This document shows, one piece after another, positions 36,231-46,082 of a stretch of DNA of 64,000 bases. The notes beneath the pieces were generated by a model that saw nothing but the letters and a program-made list of their open reading frames with translations, had not been told where the DNA came from and ran no database searches. This DNA is from Burkholderiaceae bacterium 16. Lineage in GTDB: Bacteria > Pseudomonadota > Gammaproteobacteria > Burkholderiales > Burkholderiaceae. A program made the position numbers and the translations under genes. Where the stretch lies: contig JYOD01000047.1 in assembly GCA_000955785.1 (NCBI GenBank), forward strand, positions 84,969-148,968, given 5' to 3'. How positions within the stretch are numbered: the stretch's first letter is position 1; every line of letters starts with the position of its first letter.

Positions 36231-37499
36231 ATGAAAGTATTGGTTGTCGGCTCGGGTGGTCGTGAACACGCGATGGCCTGGAAATTGGCCCAGTCGCCCA
36301 AGGTGCAGGTGGTGTACGTGGCGCCGGGCAACGGCGGCACCGCGCTCGACAAGCGTCTGCAGAACGTGCCCCTGACGGATCCGGAAGTGCTGGCCGCCTT
36401 TGCCGAGCGCGAGGGCGTGCACTTCACGGTAGTCGGCCCCGAGGCGCCGCTGGCGGCCGGCATCGTCGATATCTTCCGTGCAAAGGGCCTGCGCATCTTC
36501 GGCCCCACGCAAGCGGCGGCCCAGCTGGAATCGTCCAAGGATTTCGCCAAGGCGTTCATGCAGCGCCACGGCATCCCGACCGCCGCCTACCAGACCTTCA
36601 ACGACGCCGCCGCGGCCCATGCCTACATCGACGCGCAGGGCGCGCCGATCGTGATCAAGGCCGACGGCCTGGCCGCCGGCAAGGGCGTGGTGGTTGCCGC
36701 CACGCTGGAAGAAGCGCACGCCGCGGTCGACATGATGCTGGCTGACAACCGCCTCGGCGATGCCGGCGCGCGCGTGGTGATCGAGGAATTCCTCGAAGGC
36801 GAGGAGGCCAGCTTTATCGTGCTGGTGGACGGCAGGAACGTCCTCGCACTGGCTACCAGCCAGGACCACAAGCGCCTGCTCGATCACGACGCAGGCCCCA
36901 ATACAGGCGGCATGGGCGCGTATTCGCCGGCGCCGGTGGTCACGCCCGCGCTGCATGCCCGCGCCTTGCGCGAGATCATCATGCCGACCGTGCGCGGCAT
37001 GGAGAAGGACGGCATCGTCTACACCGGCTTCCTCTACGCCGGCCTGATGATCGACGCCGAAGGCAACCTCAAGACGCTGGAATTCAACTGCCGCATGGGC
37101 GACCCGGAAACCCAGCCGATCCTGGCCCGCCTGAAGACCGACCTGGTCGACGTGATGGAGCACGCCGTCACCGGCAAGCTCGACGAGATCGAGCTGGACT
37201 GGGACCGCCGCACCGCGCTGGGCGTGGTGATGGCCGCTTATGGCTATCCCGACGCTCCGCGCAAGGGCGACGCCATTACCGGCATCCCGGCCGAAACCGA
37301 GGAAAGCGTGACTTTCCACGCCGGCACCACGCTCAAGGACGGCACCCTGCTGACCACGGGCGGCCGTGTCCTGTGCGTGGTGGGGTTGGCAGATACCGTC
37401 AAGGCAGCGCAACGCGCGGCCTACAGCGCGACCGAGAAGATCCACTTCGATGGCATGCAGTACCGCACCGACATCGGCTACCGCGCCATCAAACGGTAA
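36231..37499 (+). CDS. purD: Phosphoribosylamine-glycine ligase (GAR synthetase)
   Basis: Second step of purine synthesis: joins glycine to phosphoribosylamine with ATP. The 422-residue protein begins 'MKVLVVGSGGREHAMAWKLA', the family N domain, and has the ATP-grasp core ('IKADGLAAGKGVVVA', 'EEFLEGEEASFIVLVDG', 'TGGMGAYSPAPVV') and 'LEFNCRMGDPETQ'. Length matches E. coli PurD (429). It stands alone among pur genes here. Confidence 0.97.
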   Translation: MKVLVVGSGGREHAMAWKLAQSPKVQVVYVAPGNGGTALDKRLQNVPLTDPEVLAAFAEREGVHFTVVGPEAPLAAGIVDIFRAKGLRIFGPTQAAAQLESSKDFAKAFMQRHGIPTAAYQTFNDAAAAHAYIDAQGAPIVIKADGLAAGKGVVVAATLEEAHAAVDMMLADNRLGDAGARVVIEEFLEGEEASFIVLVDGRNVLALATSQDHKRLLDHDAGPNTGGMGAYSPAPVVTPALHARALREIIMPTVRGMEKDGIVYTGFLYAGLMIDAEGNLKTLEFNCRMGDPETQPILARLKTDLVDVMEHAVTGKLDEIELDWDRRTALGVVMAAYGYPDAPRKGDAITGIPAETEESVTFHAGTTLKDGTLLTTGGRVLCVVGLADTVKAAQRAAYSATEKIHFDGMQYRTDIGYRAIKR

Positions 37500-37520
37500 A
37501 GGGACGAATAGATCTGCTGC

Positions 37521-37539
37521 GCGGCCCATGGCGGGCCGC
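37521..37539 (+). terminator. Weak terminator-like hairpin after purD
   Basis: GCGGCCC pairs with GGGCCGC around a 5-nt loop, 22 bp after the purD stop. No T run follows, so efficiency is doubtful. Confidence 0.35.
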
Positions 37540-37634
37540 TCGCTACGATTTCTTGGCCCTTTACGGCGCTTTGTGCTGAATTTGCCGAATCCGGCCAAGT
37601 GTTGTCCCTGCCAGTACAATCATGACATCGCCAT

Positions 37635-37670
37635 GACGGCCGGGCAGGTTGACTGACCTGCCCGGCCGTC
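37635..37670 (+). other. Perfect 15-bp hairpin between purD and hemF, probably in the hemF leader
   Basis: GACGGCCGGGCAGGT (37635-37649) and its exact complement (37656-37670) enclose loop TGACTG. It ends 27 bp before hemF. A likely -10, TACAAT (37615-37620), lies just upstream, so the hairpin would fall at the 5' end of the hemF mRNA. No T run follows it. Confidence 0.7.
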
Positions 37671-37697
37671 ACCGCTCCGGCCACCCGCCCGCACACC

Positions 37698-38609
37698 ATG
37701 ATCGATTCCCAGGCAGTCCGTGCCTATCTGCTCGGTCTGCAAGACCGTATCACCGACGCTGTCGCCGCCATCGACGGCAAGGCGTTTTCCACCGATGCCT
37801 GGGAGAAGCCGCCCACCGAGCGCCTGCGCGGCAGCGGCCGCACCCGTATCCTGGAAGGTGGCGCCGTGATGGAGCGCGCCGGCGTGGGCTTCTCGCATGT
37901 GCGCGGCGACGCGTTGCCGCCCTCGGCCACGGCCAACCGGCCCGAGCTGGCCGGCCGCGGCTTCGAGGCGCTGGGCGTCTCGCTGGTGTTCCACCCGCGC
38001 AATCCCTATGTCCCGACCGTGCACATGAACGTGCGCTGCCTGATGGCGGTGAAGGAAGGAGCAGAGCCGGTCTGGTGGTTTGGCGGCGGCATGGATCTGA
38101 CGCCGTACTACGGCAACGCCGAAGACTGCACGCACTTCCATGTCACCTGCCGCGATGCGCTCGCGCCCTATGGCGGCGAACTCTATCCGCGCTTCAAGCA
38201 ATGGTGCGACGAGTACTTCTTCCTCAAGCACCGGGGCGAAGCGCGCGGCATTGGCGGCATCTTCTTCGATGACTTCTCCGCGCTGGGCTTCGATCGCAGC
38301 TTTGCCATGATGCAATCCGTGGGCGATGCATTCCTGGAGGCCTACCTGCCGATCCTGCAGGCGCGCAAAGACACGCCCTATGGCGAGCGCGAGCGGGAAT
38401 TCCAGGCCTACCGCCGTGGCCGCTATGTGGAGTTCAACCTGGTATTCGACCGCGGCACGCATTTCGGGCTGCAATCGGGCGGACGCAGCGAATCGATCCT
38501 GATGTCGATGCCGCCGCTGGCAAGCTGGCGCTACGACTGGCAGCCGGAGCCGGGCAGCGCGGAAAGCGCGCTGTACACCGACTTCCTGCCCGTGCGCGAG
38601 TGGGCCTGA
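37698..38609 (+). CDS. hemF: Oxygen-dependent coproporphyrinogen III oxidase
   Basis: Converts coproporphyrinogen III to protoporphyrinogen IX with O2 in heme synthesis. The 303-residue protein has '[18 protein letters not shown]', '[12 protein letters not shown]', '[14 protein letters not shown]' (the HemF signature), '[23 protein letters not shown]' and '[32 protein letters not shown]'. There is no obvious Shine-Dalgarno before the ATG. nadD follows 10 bp after the stop. Confidence 0.97.
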   Translation: MIDSQAVRAYLLGLQDRITDAVAAIDGKAFSTDAWEKPPTERLRGSGRTRILEGGAVMERAGVGFSHVRGDALPPSATANRPELAGRGFEALGVSLVFHPRNPYVPTVHMNVRCLMAVKEGAEPVWWFGGGMDLTPYYGNAEDCTHFHVTCRDALAPYGGELYPRFKQWCDEYFFLKHRGEARGIGGIFFDDFSALGFDRSFAMMQSVGDAFLEAYLPILQARKDTPYGEREREFQAYRRGRYVEFNLVFDRGTHFGLQSGGRSESILMSMPPLASWRYDWQPEPGSAESALYTDFLPVREWA

Positions 38610-38619
38610 CGGCAACCCC

Positions 38620-39381
38620 ATGGCACACGACATCGCACGACCGCTCACCGCCAACGCGGCAGACGCAACCAACGGCGCCCGCCCCTACCGGCTCGGCATC
38701 CTCGGCGGTACCTTCGATCCGCCCCATATCGGCCACGTGGCGCTGGCCAGGCTTTGCATCGAGCATCTCGAACTGGACGAACTGGTCTGGATCCCGACCG
38801 GCCAGTCATGGCAAAAAGGCGACGACGTCACCCCCGCCGCCGACCGCCTCGCCATGACCGAACTGGCCGCGAAGGCGCTGTCCGACACCCGCGCGCTGGT
38901 CCATGCCAGCCGCATGGAAGTCGATCGCGCGGGCCCCAGCTACACCGTCGATACCGTGCACGAACTGCGCCAGCACTATGGCCCCACCGCTTCGCTGGCC
39001 TGGCTCATGGGTGCCGACCAGTTGCTGCGCCTGCACACTTGGCATGGCTGGCAGGAACTGTTTGCCGACGTGCACCTTTGCGTAGCGACGCGACCCGGTT
39101 TCGACCTCGCCGAACTCGATGGTCCGGTGCGGGAAGAGCTCGCCGCGCGGCGGGCGTCCACCGACCTGATACAATCCATGCCCTCCGGCCGCATGTGGAT
39201 CGACCAGACGCTTGCCGTCGACCTCTCCTCCACCGCCCTACGCCAACGCCTGGCTGCCGGACAACCGGCAGATGACCAGCTGCCGTCCGGCGTGGCACAC
39301 TACATCGCGAGCCGCGGCCTGTATCGGCCGACCCAGTCGGATCTGCCCATCCCGGCCCGCCCCCAAACCGATCTCAGCTGA
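38620..39381 (+). CDS. nadD: Nicotinate-nucleotide adenylyltransferase
   Basis: Forms deamido-NAD from nicotinate mononucleotide and ATP. The 253-residue protein has the nucleotidyltransferase motif 'LGILGGTFDPPHIGHVALA' (GxFxPxHxGH) at about 26-44, 'LVWIPTGQSWQKGD' and C-terminal 'VDLSSTALRQRLAAG' (the ISSTxIR motif). The first 22 residues and last 15 extend beyond E. coli NadD. It is followed 14 bp later by rsfS, the usual order. Confidence 0.95.
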   Translation: MAHDIARPLTANAADATNGARPYRLGILGGTFDPPHIGHVALARLCIEHLELDELVWIPTGQSWQKGDDVTPAADRLAMTELAAKALSDTRALVHASRMEVDRAGPSYTVDTVHELRQHYGPTASLAWLMGADQLLRLHTWHGWQELFADVHLCVATRPGFDLAELDGPVREELAARRASTDLIQSMPSGRMWIDQTLAVDLSSTALRQRLAAGQPADDQLPSGVAHYIASRGLYRPTQSDLPIPARPQTDLS

Positions 39382-39395
39382 ACTGAAAAAGCACC

Positions 39396-40130
39396 ATGGA
39401 TATTCGTAAACTGCAACGCGCCATCGTCGACGGCCTCGAGGATGTCAAAGCGCAGGACATCAAGGTGTACGACACCACCCACCTGACGGAACTGTTCGAC
39501 CGGGTGGTGATCGCCAGCGGGACTTCGAACCGCCAGACCAAGGCGCTGGCCGCCTCGGTCCGCGATACCGTCAAGGACGCCGGCGGCCATATCGTCGCGG
39601 TGGAAGGGCTGGAAACGGGCGAATGGGTGCTGGTGGACTGCGGCGACGCGGTGGTCCACATCATGCAGCCACAGTTGCGCATGTACTACAACCTGGAAGA
39701 ACTCTGGGGCGACAAGCCGGTACGGCTCAAGCTGTCCACCGCCAAGAAGGGCCTGGCCAAGGCCAGCGAGCCCATCGACGGCGAAGACGAGGACGATAGC
39801 CCGGTGGTGCGCACCGCACGCCGCGCCACCGGCCTGCGCCCGGCCCTGGCCCGCCTGCCCGAAGGCATGAAAGAGCCTTCGCCGCCGCTTGGCCATGAAG
39901 ACACGGATCCGGACGCCATCGCCACCAACCGCGCCCCGACCGTACAGAAACGCCTGACCAGCGCACTGGGCTCGGCCCCGGCACGCAAGGCGCCGGCCAA
40001 GTCCGCCGCGCCGCGCAAGACGGCTGCCGGTACCGGCGCGGCACGCAAGACCGCCACCAAGACCGCAGCGACTAAGACGGCTGCCGCCAAGGCACCGGCC
40101 GCGCGCAAGCGCACCACCCGCTCGGCCTGA
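39396..40130 (+). CDS. rsfS: Ribosome silencing factor RsfS with basic H1-like tail
   Basis: The N-terminal 105 residues are RsfS/Iojap ('[21 protein letters not shown]', '[19 protein letters not shown]', '[32 protein letters not shown]'), which binds ribosomal protein L14 and blocks subunit joining in starvation. Typical RsfS proteins stop near 105-130 residues; this one has 244. The added part is an acidic/Pro linker, then about 60 residues of Lys/Ala/Thr/Arg repeats ('[17 protein letters not shown]') like histone H1 or bacterial AlgP-type tails. The tail may bind rRNA or DNA. It lies in nadD-rsfS-rlmH-maf-rng. Confidence 0.93.
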   Translation: MDIRKLQRAIVDGLEDVKAQDIKVYDTTHLTELFDRVVIASGTSNRQTKALAASVRDTVKDAGGHIVAVEGLETGEWVLVDCGDAVVHIMQPQLRMYYNLEELWGDKPVRLKLSTAKKGLAKASEPIDGEDEDDSPVVRTARRATGLRPALARLPEGMKEPSPPLGHEDTDPDAIATNRAPTVQKRLTSALGSAPARKAPAKSAAPRKTAAGTGAARKTATKTAATKTAAAKAPAARKRTTRSA

Positions 40131-40153
40131 GCGGAACCGCTCCGCTTCCCGTC

Positions 40154-40624
40154 ATGCAGTTGCTGATCGTGGCCGTTGGCCACAAGATGCCCGGCTGGAT
40201 CGAAACCGGTTTCGCCGAGTACGCGAAGCGCATGCCACCCGAGTTGCGCATCGAGCTGCGCGAAATCAAGCCCGAGGCGCGCTCGTCGAGCAATAACGCC
40301 ACCACCGTGATGCAACGCGAGGCGGCCCGCATCGAGGCGGCGCTGCCTAAGCAATGCCGCATCGTGGCACTGGACGAGCGCGGGCGCGATCTCACCACGG
40401 TGCAACTCGCCGCCCAGCTGGGCGACTGGCAGCGCGAAGGCGGCGACGTCGCCTTCCTGATCGGCGGCGCGGACGGGCTGGATCCCGCGCTAAAGGCGCG
40501 CGCGCAGACGCTGCTGCGCCTGTCCAGCCTGACCATGCCGCATGGCATGGTGCGCGTGCTGCTGGCCGAGCAGCTTTACCGCGCCTGGTCGGTGACGCAG
40601 AATCATCCGTACCATCGCGCCTGA
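40154..40624 (+). CDS. rlmH: 23S rRNA (pseudouridine1915-N3)-methyltransferase
   Basis: A 156-residue SPOUT methyltransferase acting on position 1915 of 23S rRNA in the assembled ribosome. It begins '[28 protein letters not shown]' and has the knot region '[13 protein letters not shown]' and '[34 protein letters not shown]', the conserved C terminus. Length matches E. coli RlmH (155). Confidence 0.97.
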   Translation: MQLLIVAVGHKMPGWIETGFAEYAKRMPPELRIELREIKPEARSSSNNATTVMQREAARIEAALPKQCRIVALDERGRDLTTVQLAAQLGDWQREGGDVAFLIGGADGLDPALKARAQTLLRLSSLTMPHGMVRVLLAEQLYRAWSVTQNHPYHRA

Positions 40625-40734
40625 AGCTGGCTGGCCGCCGCCAGTGGCACGCAGCGGGCAAGGCCGGCAGGTACAATGCGACCGAAGCGGCGCATGCCGC
40701 CGGCACATTTCCCCGGATCCCCGACTGCCTTGCC

Positions 40735-41340
40735 GTGACCCATTCCTTCCTCTACCTCGCCTCCCAGAGCCCGCGCCGGCGCGAATTGCTGACCCAGCTT
40801 GGCGTCGCCTACGAACTGTTGCTGGCCGATGACACCGAAGACGCCGAGGCGCTGGAAACCGTGCTGCCGGGCGAGAGCCCCGACGACTACGTGCAGCGCG
40901 TATGCGCGCTCAAGGCCGAGGCCGCGCTGCGCCGGCGCGAACGGCGCGCCCTGCCCGACGCCCCGATCCTGACCTCGGACACCACCGTCTGCCTGGGCGG
41001 CGAGATCCTCGGCAAACCCACCGACGACGCAGACGCCGCGCGCATGCTGGCGGCGCTGGCAGGCCGCACCCATCGCGTGCTGACCGCCGTGACCGTCGTG
41101 TCCACGCTTGGCCTGCGCCACGCGCTTTCGGTCTCCGAGGTCAGTTTCCGGCCCATGACAGCCGATGAAATCGCGGCCTATGTCGCCAGCGGCGAGCCAG
41201 GCGGCAAGGCCGGCGCCTATGGCATCCAGGGCCGCGCGGCGGAGTTCGTCGCGCGAATCGACGGCAGCTATTCGGGTATCATGGGTTTGCCCCTGTTTGA
41301 GACCGCTTCGCTGCTCAGACAGGCCCAACTGCGGTTCTGA
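40735..41340 (+). CDS. maf: Maf-family nucleoside triphosphate pyrophosphatase (YhdE-like)
   Basis: A 201-residue Maf protein that hydrolyses non-standard or excess NTPs (dTTP/UTP in YhdE). It has '[18 protein letters not shown]' (the SxSxRR motif), '[20 protein letters not shown]', '[28 protein letters not shown]' and '[14 protein letters not shown]'. The start is GTG at 40735, the only in-frame start at the family position; the open frame continues upstream as a shadow of rlmH. Position before rng matches the E. coli yhdE-rng pair, so the YhdE type is favoured. Confidence 0.92.
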   Translation: MTHSFLYLASQSPRRRELLTQLGVAYELLLADDTEDAEALETVLPGESPDDYVQRVCALKAEAALRRRERRALPDAPILTSDTTVCLGGEILGKPTDDADAARMLAALAGRTHRVLTAVTVVSTLGLRHALSVSEVSFRPMTADEIAAYVASGEPGGKAGAYGIQGRAAEFVARIDGSYSGIMGLPLFETASLLRQAQLRF

Positions 41341-41464
41341 GAACCCCGCCGCCGCCCTTTCCGCTACCCCGCGGCTGCCCTGGCCAAGGCAGCGCCCCGG
41401 AGCGCATGGCGGCACAGTGCGGACAACCCCCTGGCCGGTCAGCCGGCGACGAGTTTCATCCACT

Positions 41465-42931
41465 ATGACTGAAGACATCCTCGTCAACATCACACCGCAG
41501 GAAACGCGCGTGGCCATCGTGCAGCAGGCCGCCGTGCAGGAACTCCATGTCGAGCGCACTCTGTCGCGCGGGCTCGTCGGCAATATCTACCTGGGCAAGG
41601 TCGTACGTGTGCTGCCCGGCATGCAATCCGCCTTTATCGACATCGGGCTCGAACGCGCCGCATTCCTGCACGTCGCCGATATCTGGCATCCGCGCGACCC
41701 GGAAAAGAACGGCAATGCCGCGCCCCTGGCGATTGAGAAGACACTCTATGAAGGCCAGGCGCTGATGGTGCAGGTCATCAAGGACCCGATTGGCACCAAG
41801 GGCGCGCGCCTGTCCACCCAGGTGAGCATCGCCGGACGCACCCTGGTCTACCTGCCCCAGGACCCGCACATCGGCATCTCCCAGCGCATCGAAGGCGAGG
41901 TCGACCGCGAAGCCCTGCGCTCGCGCGTGCAAAGCCTGGTACCGGCGGACGAACGCGGCGGATTTATCGTGCGCACCATTGCCGAGGAGTCCAGTAACGA
42001 GGAACTCGGCAACGATATCGCCTACCTGCGCAAGATCTGGGCCTCCATCCGCCAGAATGCCACCACCCTGCCCGCGCCCAGCCTGCTGTACCAGGATCTC
42101 AACCTGGCCCAGCGCGTGCTGCGCGACTTCGTCAACGACGCCACCAACGTGATCCAGGTGGATTCGCGCGAGAACTACCAGAAGCTGGTGGAGTTCGCGG
42201 AGGAATACACCCCGGCCGTGCTGCCGCGCCTGTCTCACTACACCGGCGAGCGCCCCGTCTTCGACCTCTTCAATATCGACGCCGAGATCGAAAAGGCGCT
42301 GTCGCGCCGGGTCGACCTGAAATCCGGCGGCTACCTGATGATCGACCAGACGGAGGCCATGACCACCATCGACGTCAACACCGGTGGCTACGTCGGCGCG
42401 CGCAACTTCGACGACACGATCTTCAAGACCAACCTGGAAGCGGCGCACACGATTGCGCGCCAGCTGCGGCTGCGCAACCTGGGCGGCATCATCATCATCG
42501 ATTTCATCGATATGGAGAACACCGAGCACCGCGACCAGGTGCTGTCGGAACTCAAGCGCGCACTGTCGCGCGACCGCACGCGCATCACCGTCAACAGCTT
42601 CTCGCAGCTCGGGCTGGTGGAGATGACCCGCAAGCGCACCCGCGAGTCGCTGGCGCACGTGCTATGCGAGCAATGCCCCGTGTGCACGGGCAAGGGCCAG
42701 GTCAAGACGCCGCGCACGGTGTGCTACGACATCCTGCGCGAAATCATGCGCGAGTCGCGCCAGTTCAACCCGCGCGAATTCCGCATCCTCGGCTCGCAGC
42801 AAGTGATCGACCTGTTCCTGGAGGAAGAAAGCCAGCATCTGGCCATGCTCGGCGACTTCATCGGCAAGCCGATCTCGCTGCAGGTGGAATCGACCTTCCA
42901 TCAGGAGCAGTACGACATCATCCTGATGTAA
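41465..42931 (+). CDS. rng: Ribonuclease G
   Basis: A 488-residue RNase E/G endonuclease, cutting at the 5' end of 16S rRNA and in mRNA decay. Seen: 'MTEDILVNITPQETRVAIV', S1 domain 'GNIYLGKVVRVLPGMQSAFIDIGLERAAFLHVADIW', catalytic region 'GGYLMIDQTEAMTTIDVNTGGYVG' with the metal-binding Asp, 'NLGGIIIIDFIDM', and the Zn-link 'CEQCPVCTGKG'. There is no long RNase E-type C-terminal extension, so RNase G is preferred. The start is fixed by family; no strong ribosome-binding site is seen. Confidence 0.96.
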   Translation: MTEDILVNITPQETRVAIVQQAAVQELHVERTLSRGLVGNIYLGKVVRVLPGMQSAFIDIGLERAAFLHVADIWHPRDPEKNGNAAPLAIEKTLYEGQALMVQVIKDPIGTKGARLSTQVSIAGRTLVYLPQDPHIGISQRIEGEVDREALRSRVQSLVPADERGGFIVRTIAEESSNEELGNDIAYLRKIWASIRQNATTLPAPSLLYQDLNLAQRVLRDFVNDATNVIQVDSRENYQKLVEFAEEYTPAVLPRLSHYTGERPVFDLFNIDAEIEKALSRRVDLKSGGYLMIDQTEAMTTIDVNTGGYVGARNFDDTIFKTNLEAAHTIARQLRLRNLGGIIIIDFIDMENTEHRDQVLSELKRALSRDRTRITVNSFSQLGLVEMTRKRTRESLAHVLCEQCPVCTGKGQVKTPRTVCYDILREIMRESRQFNPREFRILGSQQVIDLFLEEESQHLAMLGDFIGKPISLQVESTFHQEQYDIILM

Positions 42932-43044
42932 CAGTCCGGGCCGTTTGGGCTCGCCTTCCTTGCGCCATCCACTATAAATAGTGATATGGGATGCGCCTCG
43001 CCAGCGCATCGCGCGCGCCGCGCTACCGAGCGCAAGGAGTCACC

Positions 43045-43557
43045 ATGAAGAACAAGCGCTGGCCTCTGTGGCCGTGGCTTTTTGTCGCCGCGCTGACGGC
43101 ATGCACCGTGACACTGCCGCCGGCCCCACCCGCCGCGCGTGCACCTGCGCCCCCTGCGGCGGCGCCCGCTGTTGTCCGCGAACGGCCCACGCCAATTGTT
43201 CCGCGCGACATCGATATCTCCGCCAATTGCCAGCGCACCGAGGAAGACGGCTTCCGCGAGGATGCGCATATGCAAGTGGTGAGCAACGACGTGCGCAGTC
43301 TGTCCTGGAAACTCTGGGTGGGCAGGCGTGGCTCCTGCCATTTCGATCTCGCCGAGTTCCGCCAGGTGCGCAAGACTCCGCACATCGAACTGCGGGCCAT
43401 CGACGACAGCGGCTGCACGCTGATGGTGTGGCAGGATCCACGGCGCGTCACGCTCGCCCATGCGCATTGCGAGCAGCATTGCACCCCGGGCATCTATGAG
43501 CAGGCGTGGCCGGTGCTGTTCAACCCACGCAGCGGCACGTGCGCGCAGATCCGGTAG
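43045..43557 (+). CDS. Hypothetical lipoprotein
   Basis: A 170-residue precursor. The signal peptide ends in 'LTAC' with Cys20 as lipidation site, followed by a Pro/Ala-rich linker (about 22-50) and a compact domain with six Cys ('ISANCQRTEED', 'GSCHFDLAEFRQ', 'DSGCTLMVW', 'HCEQHCTPGIYE') that probably form disulfides in the periplasm. I do not recognise the family. AAGGAG lies 7 bp before the ATG. It stands alone after rng. Confidence 0.8.
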   Translation: MKNKRWPLWPWLFVAALTACTVTLPPAPPAARAPAPPAAAPAVVRERPTPIVPRDIDISANCQRTEEDGFREDAHMQVVSNDVRSLSWKLWVGRRGSCHFDLAEFRQVRKTPHIELRAIDDSGCTLMVWQDPRRVTLAHAHCEQHCTPGIYEQAWPVLFNPRSGTCAQIR

Positions 43558-43638
43558 CGCGCAGCAAGCGCTGGCATGGGGAAACCGGAAAAGGAGACGG
43601 GCGCGACGGGCACCGCCTCCGGAAAGCAGCCGGCCGCC

Positions 43639-44229
43639 CTACTTTGCCTTTGGCACACGCCCCATCAGGTAGAACTCCTCGTTCGGCCGCATGCTGATGG
43701 TGTTGGCCATGCGGTTGGACAAGGCGAAGAAGGCGGTGATGGCCGCAATATCCCAGGCGTCCTCGTCGCTGAACCCATGCTTGCGCAGTGCAGCGAAATC
43801 GGCATCGCCCACCTCACTGGAGGCCTGGCAGACCTTGAGAGCGAAGTCGAGCATGGCGCGCTGGCGTGGCGTGATGTCGGCCTTGCGATAGTTGACAGCC
43901 ACCTGGTCGGCCAGCTCCGGTTTCTTCTCGTAGATGCGCAGGATGGCGCCATGCGCCACCACGCAGTACAGGCACTGGTTGGCGCCCGAGGTGGCAACCA
44001 CGATCATTTCGCGCTCGCCCTTGGTCAGCCCCCCCTCCTTGAGCATCAGCGCGTCGTGGTAGGCGAAGAAGGCGCGGAATTCGTCCGGCCGGTGGGCCAG
44101 CGTGAGGAACACGTTGGGTACGAAACCAGCCTTGTCCTGGACTTCCAGGATGCGCGCCCGGATGTCCTCGGGCAGCTCGGCGATGGCGGGAACCGGGTAG
44201 CGGCTCAGCGGCGGCGTGGATGCGGTCAT
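43639..44229 (-). CDS. AhpD-like peroxidase-related protein (carboxymuconolactone decarboxylase fold)
   Basis: A 196-residue all-helical protein with 'SGANQCLYCVVAHG', the CxxC-x3-H motif of AhpD-like alkylhydroperoxidases, and 'LTKGEREMIVVATS' before it. This arrangement fits the 'peroxidase-related enzyme' group. It may act in peroxide removal as a thiol reductant. The start MTASTPP has AAGGAG just upstream; the frame is open further. It sits downstream of msbA on the same strand with an 80-bp gap. Confidence 0.9.
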   Translation of the reverse strand: MTASTPPLSRYPVPAIAELPEDIRARILEVQDKAGFVPNVFLTLAHRPDEFRAFFAYHDALMLKEGGLTKGEREMIVVATSGANQCLYCVVAHGAILRIYEKKPELADQVAVNYRKADITPRQRAMLDFALKVCQASSEVGDADFAALRKHGFSDEDAWDIAAITAFFALSNRMANTISMRPNEEFYLMGRVPKAK

Positions 44230-44312
44230 GGTGGTCTCCTTCGGGGGTATCCCCCTCTTTGCACTGCGCATGAACCGCCCGCAACAGCTGCCGCGGGCAG
44301 CGAAAAACCGGC

Positions 44313-46082
44313 TTACTGGGTGGCGAACTGGATCTTGTGGAGTCCGGCGTAGAGTCCCTCGGCCGACAGCAGTTCGGCGTGGGTGCCATGCTCCGCCACC
44401 CGGCCGTGGTCGAGCACCACGATGCGATCGGCGTTCTCGATGGTGGACAGGCGGTGCGCGATCACCAGCGTGGTACGGCCGACCATCAAGGCCTCCAGCG
44501 CGGCCTGGACCTGCCGCTCGGACTCCGAGTCGAGTGCCGAGGTCGCTTCGTCCAGGATTAGGATCGGCGCGTCCTTGTAAAGCGCGCGCGCGATCGCCAT
44601 CCGCTGGCGCTGGCCGCCGGAGAGCTTCATGCCGTTGTCGCCGATATTGGTATCTAGCCCTTGCGGCAGGCCCTTGACCACATCGGTCAGGTAGGCGGCG
44701 GCCAGCGCGCGTTCGACGCGCGCCATATCGATGGCCGCCGCGGGATGCACGCCATAGGCAACGTTGGCGGCCACGGTGTCATTGAACAGCACCACCTCCT
44801 GGCTGACAAAAGCGATCTGGCGACGCAGGTCTTGCAACGAGAACGCGTCGATCGTCTTGCCGTCCAGCAGGATGCGGCCCTCGGTCGGGTCGAAGAAGCG
44901 CGGCACCAGGTTGACCAGCGTGGTCTTGCCGCTGCCCGACGGCCCCACCAGCGCCACCACCTCGCCGGCGCTGACGTTGAAGTGGATGTTGTCCAGCGCC
45001 GGACGGGCGGCATCGCCGTAGCGGAAGCCCACCTTCTCGAATACCAGCTCGCCACGCGCGCGCTCAAGCGGCAGCCCGCCGTTCTGCGGCTCGACCGGCT
45101 CATCGATCAGGCCGAAGATCATCTCGGCCGCGGTCAGGCCGCGCTGCAGCGGCTGGTTCAGGTCAGTCAGGTGCTTGAGCGGCGAGACCAGCAGCAGCAT
45201 CGCCATCACAAAGCCGGTGAAGCTGCCCACCGTGGTGTGGTTGGTCTGCGACTGGATCATCGCGATGGTGAGAATGACCGACAGCGCCAGCGCCGCCAGG
45301 AATGCCGTGACGGGCTGGTTCAGCCCGCCCGCCACTGCCATGCGCATGGAATAGCCACGCAGGCGTTCGGCCATGGCCGCGAAACGCGACGTCTCATACG
45401 CTTCGCCGCCATGCAGCTTGACCACCTTGTAGCCACCGGCGGCTTCCTCTACCACGTAGGCCGCGGTGTTGGTCAGCGCTTGGTGGTCGCGATTGAGGCG
45501 GCGCAGGCGGCGATTGACCTTGGCCATGACGAAGCCGATCACCGGCAGGATCACCGCCACCACCAGCGTCAGGCTCCAGTTGGTATAGAACAGGTAGACA
45601 AGCAGCGCCAACACGGTGAGAGAATCGCGCACCAGGGTGATCAGCACGCCGGTCAGGATCTGCATGACCTGGTTGACTTCGAAGATCACCGCATTGATCA
45701 GCGACGCCGCGGTATTGCGATGGTAGAACAGCGCGGGAGCATGCAGCATGCGCTCGAACATCTGCATACGCATCTTCAGCAGCACCCGGTTCGAGATCAG
45801 GGCGAGCAGGTAGCCGGAAGCGAACTGCGCCACCCCGCGTACCAGTGCCACGCCAATCAGCAGGGCCGGCACGTGCCAGAGCTTGCCGGCATATGCGCCG
45901 CCGAAACCGTTGTCGAGCAGGTCATTGACGACCTTGGGCATGATCCCTTCGGCGCCCGCCACAGCCGCCATCGCGATGATGGCGACGATGAAGACGCGCA
46001 TTTCCGGACGCAGGTATGACCAGACTCGCTTCAGGGTGTCGGCTTCCTGTGCCGGGGGCGCATTTTGTTCTTGGACTTTCAC
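44313..46082 (-). CDS. msbA: Lipid A/LPS flippase ABC transporter MsbA
   Basis: A 589-residue half transporter: six-helix membrane domain (about 20-320) then an ATPase with Walker A 'GPSGSGKTT', '[32 protein letters not shown]' and the H-loop '[13 protein letters not shown]'. MsbA moves lipid A-core from the inner to the outer leaflet. The start is GTG at 46082: GGAG lies 6 bp upstream and the codon overlaps the TGA of the upstream ligase gene (GTGA). The neighbours are LPS genes, which supports MsbA over a drug exporter. Confidence 0.93.
   Translation of the reverse strand: MKVQEQNAPPAQEADTLKRVWSYLRPEMRVFIVAIIAMAAVAGAEGIMPKVVNDLLDNGFGGAYAGKLWHVPALLIGVALVRGVAQFASGYLLALISNRVLLKMRMQMFERMLHAPALFYHRNTAASLINAVIFEVNQVMQILTGVLITLVRDSLTVLALLVYLFYTNWSLTLVVAVILPVIGFVMAKVNRRLRRLNRDHQALTNTAAYVVEEAAGGYKVVKLHGGEAYETSRFAAMAERLRGYSMRMAVAGGLNQPVTAFLAALALSVILTIAMIQSQTNHTTVGSFTGFVMAMLLLVSPLKHLTDLNQPLQRGLTAAEMIFGLIDEPVEPQNGGLPLERARGELVFEKVGFRYGDAARPALDNIHFNVSAGEVVALVGPSGSGKTTLVNLVPRFFDPTEGRILLDGKTIDAFSLQDLRRQIAFVSQEVVLFNDTVAANVAYGVHPAAAIDMARVERALAAAYLTDVVKGLPQGLDTNIGDNGMKLSGGQRQRMAIARALYKDAPILILDEATSALDSESERQVQAALEALMVGRTTLVIAHRLSTIENADRIVVLDHGRVAEHGTHAELLSAEGLYAGLHKIQFATQ

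Noticed and set aside
35412..37619. 735-codon open frame antisense to yebC and purD
   Set aside because: A high-GC shadow across two certain genes and the gap between them; no start signal.
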